This document shows positions 34,007 to 38,152 of a DNA stretch of 38,152 nucleotides, in pieces. Origin of the DNA: Apophysomyces variabilis (Eukaryota > Mucoromycota > Mucoromycetes > Mucorales > Mucoraceae); assembly GCA_002749535.1 (NCBI GenBank), contig MZZL01000392.1, positions 516,385 to 554,536 on the forward strand. The letters run 5' to 3'. The stretch's first letter is position 1. Each line of letters begins with the position of its first letter. The notes under the pieces are model-generated. The model was not told where the DNA came from and searched no databases. It saw only the letters and a list, made by a program, of their open reading frames with translations. Made by a program: the position numbers and the translations under genes.

Positions 34007-34897
34007 CTGTAAATGGATATAGCACCAACAGTAAACGACAGCAGTATCCAGAAACAAACGGAGTGATAGGCTTTAAGATTGATTTTCGCATTGTGTATGA
34101 TCGGAATGGAACGGAAACGGATCTTGCTGCCGCTGAAGTTGCTATCAATTCCCGCTGTGAAAACAAAATCATTCCTGACCAGAGCAAGCTTTTGCGAGAA
34201 GCAAAGGATATCACTGACTCTCACCGCTCGTCTTACTTGAACAACAACTTTGGCTGGGCAATTCAAATTGCAGGACTAGACGGCTCCTGCTCGACCGTTA
34301 ATTTGGACAGAAATGGCCTATACGTTGGAACTTCACAGCTGGAAATCGAATTTCCCAAAGATGAAAGGGGGTTACACAAACTGGACAATACACTGACAGC
34401 TCTACATACTTTGATCGTAAGCCTACGTTCTCTCGATTTTTATCCGGTGAGAGAAGCTCAAAACTTTTCTAACCATAGATGGACTTGGAAATGCGAGCGA
34501 GAAGAATTATATGTCAGAGTAATGCCGTTAATGCGAATCAAGCTCGCTTAGAGAAGCTTTCAACCGTGAGAAGCCTAGTGAAGCAGACGTAACTTCCTTG
34601 AAGCACTATCAAAGACCTACGTATTACACCCCAGCTCAAAAAGACAGAACAAAATCAGTGGTAATAGAATGTGTTTATGGGAGACTCTGTTTGAAAAGGA
34701 AAAATAGGGTAGAAGACGCAGTGATCATTGGTTTCAGCAATCGAGAAAAAAGAAAAAGAGACCAAACGCAAACGAATTTAGATGGTACAAAAATGACGAC
34801 ATTTGGTATAACGAATGGAGCGGTGAAACTTCCGAAAGTAATCCTTATGAATGATACGCTTGTGTTAAATCAGAATAAACTTTGTCTTCAAGAATAG

Positions 34898-36055
34898 ACG
34901 CCTATGTGCGTATATGTTAGTGGTTAGCAGACATGTCGACTGTAATGTTTTAATCTGATGATGGGAGAAACAAGCAATATACGCGAGAGTCAAATGTATG
35001 ATGATGTTTATTCGAATAAAACATTACTCTTTTATACTAAAATGTCTGTGGGTCTTGATGGACATGACTGTGATTATGGACTGTGCTCTGTATTAAGTGA
35101 TTTGTAATTGCTTTCTATAATGGAGAGACTTCTCCGTAGCGGATCATAGAAGCTCGGCATTGTTCATTCTATTAAGCAACTGAGTTAGGATTACTTGATC
35201 CTGTGTTATATAAGTCTCTATTTAAAGTCCATCTTCCCTATTTAGACATAATCGGATTAGTGAGAGTATCCATTATGGCTATGGATATGATATCGACTGG
35301 TGATAATAGAAAGGAAGAATAAGAGGGCATTGCAGGCAAAATTCAATATTCTCTAGTTTTTAATGGGGAATCATAACTAGTGCGCGGGATAATTCAAGTT
35401 ATACGGCATTCATTTTGCAATAGGTACCGTCATTTTTAAGAGACAACGTACGTAACGAATAAAGGGCTTGTTTTACCAGTGTATGAATCCAGATAAGATG
35501 GATAGATCGAGCCAAATGGCAAACGTAATCGGGCAACCAAAGGAAACAGTCGTGCCTAGCTCATTTAACATAGCAACATGCACATGCTGATTTCCCCGCA
35601 AACTGCCATGAATGCATTGCTTGCGAATTTTTTTGCTCCGATTAATTTCAATCGAATGCTTGTGTAACTCTGTATATGCAAGATAAAAACCCATAGGAAC
35701 GTTTCGTTTAATTACTTTCTCAGCATCTTGCCTTTTCTGCCTAGTAAACCTATATCAAAAGTTGGAAATGTTCGCCCTGTGTGGCCGAACGACTATTTTC
35801 GAATGGCTGTGTTACTTTCGAAAAGCCTGTACATCCAATAGCTTGATACCGTCCTATGTAAGTCAGCCGTCTTAAAGAGTAACTTACTTCGGCCGGAGTG
35901 TGAAGATATATAAAATAACTTGTTGGGGGAAAATGCAGACATCTTTTATCACATCGTAGGCCTAATTACGTAAGAAAAAGTACCACTAAACGTTTCATTT
36001 TGCAGATATTACTTTGCCGCATCATATCAGAACGATTGATCTCTCTTTTTCACAC
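34898..36055. other. Region upstream of MFS transporter B
   Basis: Contains a stretch of about 350 bases absent from copy A (listed separately) and then the block conserved with copy A (35395-35940). No certain gene. Confidence 0.45.
34941..35292. mobile_element. Insertion private to copy B, possible solo LTR
   Basis: Copy A has only about 115 bases between conserved flanks where copy B has about 450. TCGAC flanks the candidate on both sides (34936-34940 and 35293-35297). The segment starts TGTAATG and contains AATAAAAC and TTATATAAG signals like an LTR, but it does not end in the expected CA. The boundaries are therefore uncertain; a deletion in copy A is the alternative. Confidence 0.35.
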
Positions 36056-37819
36056 ATGTCTCGCTTTTCAAGATCTTCCATAGGCGATCTTACTAGTATT
36101 AACAAACTATTTTCATTAAGTGCTAAAGAAAACGACGAGCTAGACTATCTGAAATCCAAAGAAGAGCACCAGGAATGTCACAATGACGAACGTCTTTTAG
36201 TACGTCGTCTAGATCTAATGATTATTCCCCTTTTATCTGCTACACTTTTTGTCTACGTAAGAGAATTTGCACTTGTTTTTTTTTTCTTAATTGCTAATAG
36301 TCTCTTTCTAAGCATAGCCTCTATGCTCTTTAGCTATCAACTATGCTGCCATGTTTTCGTTCGAATCGGATCTCAAGCTAGAAGGTAACCAATATAGTAT
36401 CTTGGCATCTATGTTTTTCTTAGGTCATCTGGTTTTCCAGGTAAAAGGAAGATGGGAAATTGATGGGAAAGGGAGCATGACCCCATTAACCAACTGGATA
36501 GTTTCCTAGCAATTATTTATTACAACGGGTTCCCGTGGCGAAATGCCTAGGTACAATGAACGTTTTGTTGGGTATTACCCTGTTGTGCTCAGGATTTACG
36601 AAAACCTTCGGTCAAATGGCCACACTAAGATTTCTGCAAGGAACGTTTGAAGCTGGAACGATTCCTGGAGTGTCACTTTTGATAGCCACGTTTTATCGAA
36701 AGAATGAACAAACATACCGTATGGTGGGCATATACGCTTCTAGCGGATTATGTACTCCTTTTTCTGGCCTAATTATATACGTCGTTCAAATAATGGACAA
36801 CCATGGAATAGCCCCATGGCGATGGTAAATGGCCAAGAAAAATACAAAACTATCGGTGACCTAAAAATTGATGGAGCGTTTCTGTTTTGTTTCGCTTGAA
36901 TGACCTTTAGGATGATGATTATCTTTGGCTCTATTGCCTGCTTTATTGGTCTAGTTACCTTCTTTTTCCTTATTGACGATCCCAAGACCAAATACCTGCA
37001 GCTAAATGTCGAACAGCAGGTCATTGTTGAAGCTCGTTTACAAGACAACGCCGTATTCAGGACAAGAACGATTCATAGAGGCCATATTATCGAAGCATTG
37101 AAGGAAAAGCGTATGTGGGCTTTCTGCTCTAGTACTCTTCTGCTCTGCCTACAACAAGGAGGACTGATTACAGCGAGCACGACCATTATTGAATCGTTCG
37201 GTTACACGGTATGTTCTTTTTTTTCCTTGATGTATGTGATTCCCTAAAGATTGTGTATGTTCATTTATCCAAAACCTAGAATACAGAAGCTCTGTACCTT
37301 GCCTTCCCCATCGGTGTTGTTGTTATGATTCTTGCTCTAACATTCGCCTTCATTGTCAAGCGAACTAAACAAACTTTATACGTCGGGAGTATAGCATTGT
37401 TTACTGCAGCAATCGGTATGGCTCTTTGCATTGTCATACCGCTGCCCAAGTATAAGGTGATCGGATTATACATAACTTTATTCTCTCCTGTCGGACAAAC
37501 GCTTATCCTGCTTTCAATCGCAAACAATGTTTCCGGCTACACTAAGAAAATCTTCTACAACGGAATGGTGACCATGTTTTACACGGTCGGGAACTTTCTT
37601 GGGCCGTTTGTAATCGAACCTATATTTGCCCCTACTTATGTGGGAAGTATGGCGATTTATACTTTTGCAATGATCCTGGCTAGTTTGTGTTTGCTGCTTG
37701 CAAGGCGAGAAATGGCTTTAGTCAATCAGAGTAGAAAGCGACGACCAACCAGCGCCATCAGCTGCTTGGAAGACGATTTGACAGACGCACAAGACCCGAA
37801 TTTCGTTTATAGGCTTTAG
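36056..37819 (+). CDS. MFS transporter B, paralogue of transporter A
   Basis: Exons 36056-36256, 36318-36440, 36502-36824, 36911-37208 and 37280-37819 have exactly the same lengths as in copy A and join to 494 codons plus stop. Differences are mostly substitutions, for example FPSNYLLQRVPVAKCLGT, LRFLQGTFEAGTIPGV and NTEALYLAFPIG. All membrane segments and the DPNFVYRL tail are kept. No stop, frameshift or splice-site loss is visible, so both copies appear to be under selection. Substitutions in helices around the EAG...PG loop could alter substrate preference, but this is not testable by eye. Confidence 0.88.
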
Positions 37820-38147
37820 ATCGACAAACTTATACCTATTTACATTGTACATTGTTTTCTTATTTCATTTCCGTACATCATGTGCTTGATTATTTTTCAC
37901 TCTATACATAGCAATTAGAACTTCACATGTTTCCTGTTTTGCGATTTACAAGACTAACCTCCAAACCTGATAGCGGATGGGATTGATTATGCCACATCCA
38001 ATGTGCTTTTTGTCATCATCTTTTTTCTTTTCATTTTGTTCGACTAACACGGGTTGTTGATTATAGTTGAGATACAATTACATTAAAAGAAACATTGCAG
38101 AAGGAGGAATACAATGACTGAGGATGGAGTTTGGTGATAGCAGATAT
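37820..38147. other. Shared 3' region downstream of MFS B
   Basis: From 37926 on this sequence differs from copy A by a single base, in contrast to the diverged coding region to its left. Confidence 0.7.
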
Positions 38148-38152
38148 TCATA
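38148..38152 (-). CDS. Edge of the second WD40 gene (stop codon only)
   Basis: TCATA matches the place in copy A where the minus-strand WD40 frame ends with TGA. Only the stop codon is inside the window; the gene itself is inferred to continue to the right. Confidence 0.4.

Larger units (their letters stand above)
27377..34897 (+). pseudogene. Gene X copy B: one host gene split by a CACTA element and a LINE
   Basis: Coding pieces lie at 27377-27782, 32140-32415, 34007-34551 and 34598-34897; the last two continue each other in different frames. The 5' piece has DFVLKDLKLKDWYDAEKLENC and SEYAKRCRMYWSNN and is absent from copy A. The middle piece has IDAILGKTTIQISELDAFDIW. The 3' pieces match copy A (GFKIDFRIVYDRNG, RTKSVVIECVYGRL). 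With both insertions set aside the flanking frames read on, so the insertions came into a once-complete gene. Upstream of the CACTA element the frame already meets a TAG at 27659, which may be an intron or decay. The family is not one I can name. No function is offered. Confidence 0.6.
32372..38152 (+). repeat. Segmental duplication, copy B (runs off the window)
   Basis: Second unit of the duplication, with LINE 32416-34006 and a further insertion near 34941-35292 that copy A lacks. The match is unbroken up to the last base of the window, so the duplicated WD40 gene probably continues outside. Confidence 0.85.

Overview
The window looks like nuclear DNA of an early-diverging filamentous fungus, most likely Mucoromycota. 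It is AT-rich, and its genes carry many short GT-AG introns (about 40-105 nt). The host genes are ordinary fungal housekeeping types, and they sit among several transposon classes with Mucoromycota-like domain make-up. The phylum is inferred from style; there is no rRNA here to prove it.

Layout. (1) 1-9719 is a transposon graveyard. It holds the end of a CACTA-type element (1-398) that cuts a DUF6729-like/DDE/3'-5' exonuclease gene on the minus strand (399-2498). Next come a decayed Mutator-like (MULE) transposase with a SWIM finger (2786-5242) and a second MULE with 33-bp terminal inverted repeats (6153-9719), whose coding frame ends in a cysteine-peptidase-like domain. (2) 10810-15786 is an island of intact host genes: EPL1 (enhancer of polycomb, 7 exons) and a CaMK-type protein kinase (8 exons). 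(3) 15787-20441 is gene-poor and holds coding remnants I cannot identify. (4) 20442-21740 (minus) holds an intact 7-exon Nudix gene with a DUF4743-like N-terminal domain; its exons are small, so it is easy to miss. (5) 22085-38152 is a tandem segmental duplication. Each unit holds an uncharacterised gene (here 'gene X'), a 5-exon MFS transporter of the allantoate/anion-cation symporter type and, convergently, a WD40 gene. The second WD40 copy begins at the right edge of the window.

The duplication gives natural empty sites. A 204-bp CACTA-type MITE lies in gene X copy A, and copy B shows the unoccupied TTA target. A 5'-truncated LINE with an 11-bp target duplication lies in copy B, and copy A shows its unoccupied target. 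Copy B is also interrupted by a full 4357-bp CACTA element (27783-32139). That element has TIRs, a seven-exon TNP2-type transposase whose only visible lesion is one missing base in an A6 run, and a divergent accessory gene. The two MFS genes have identical exon lengths and are both intact, whereas both gene X copies are broken.

Exon boundaries were placed by eye from GT/AG sites, reading-frame phase and family conservation. No alignment or database search was run.
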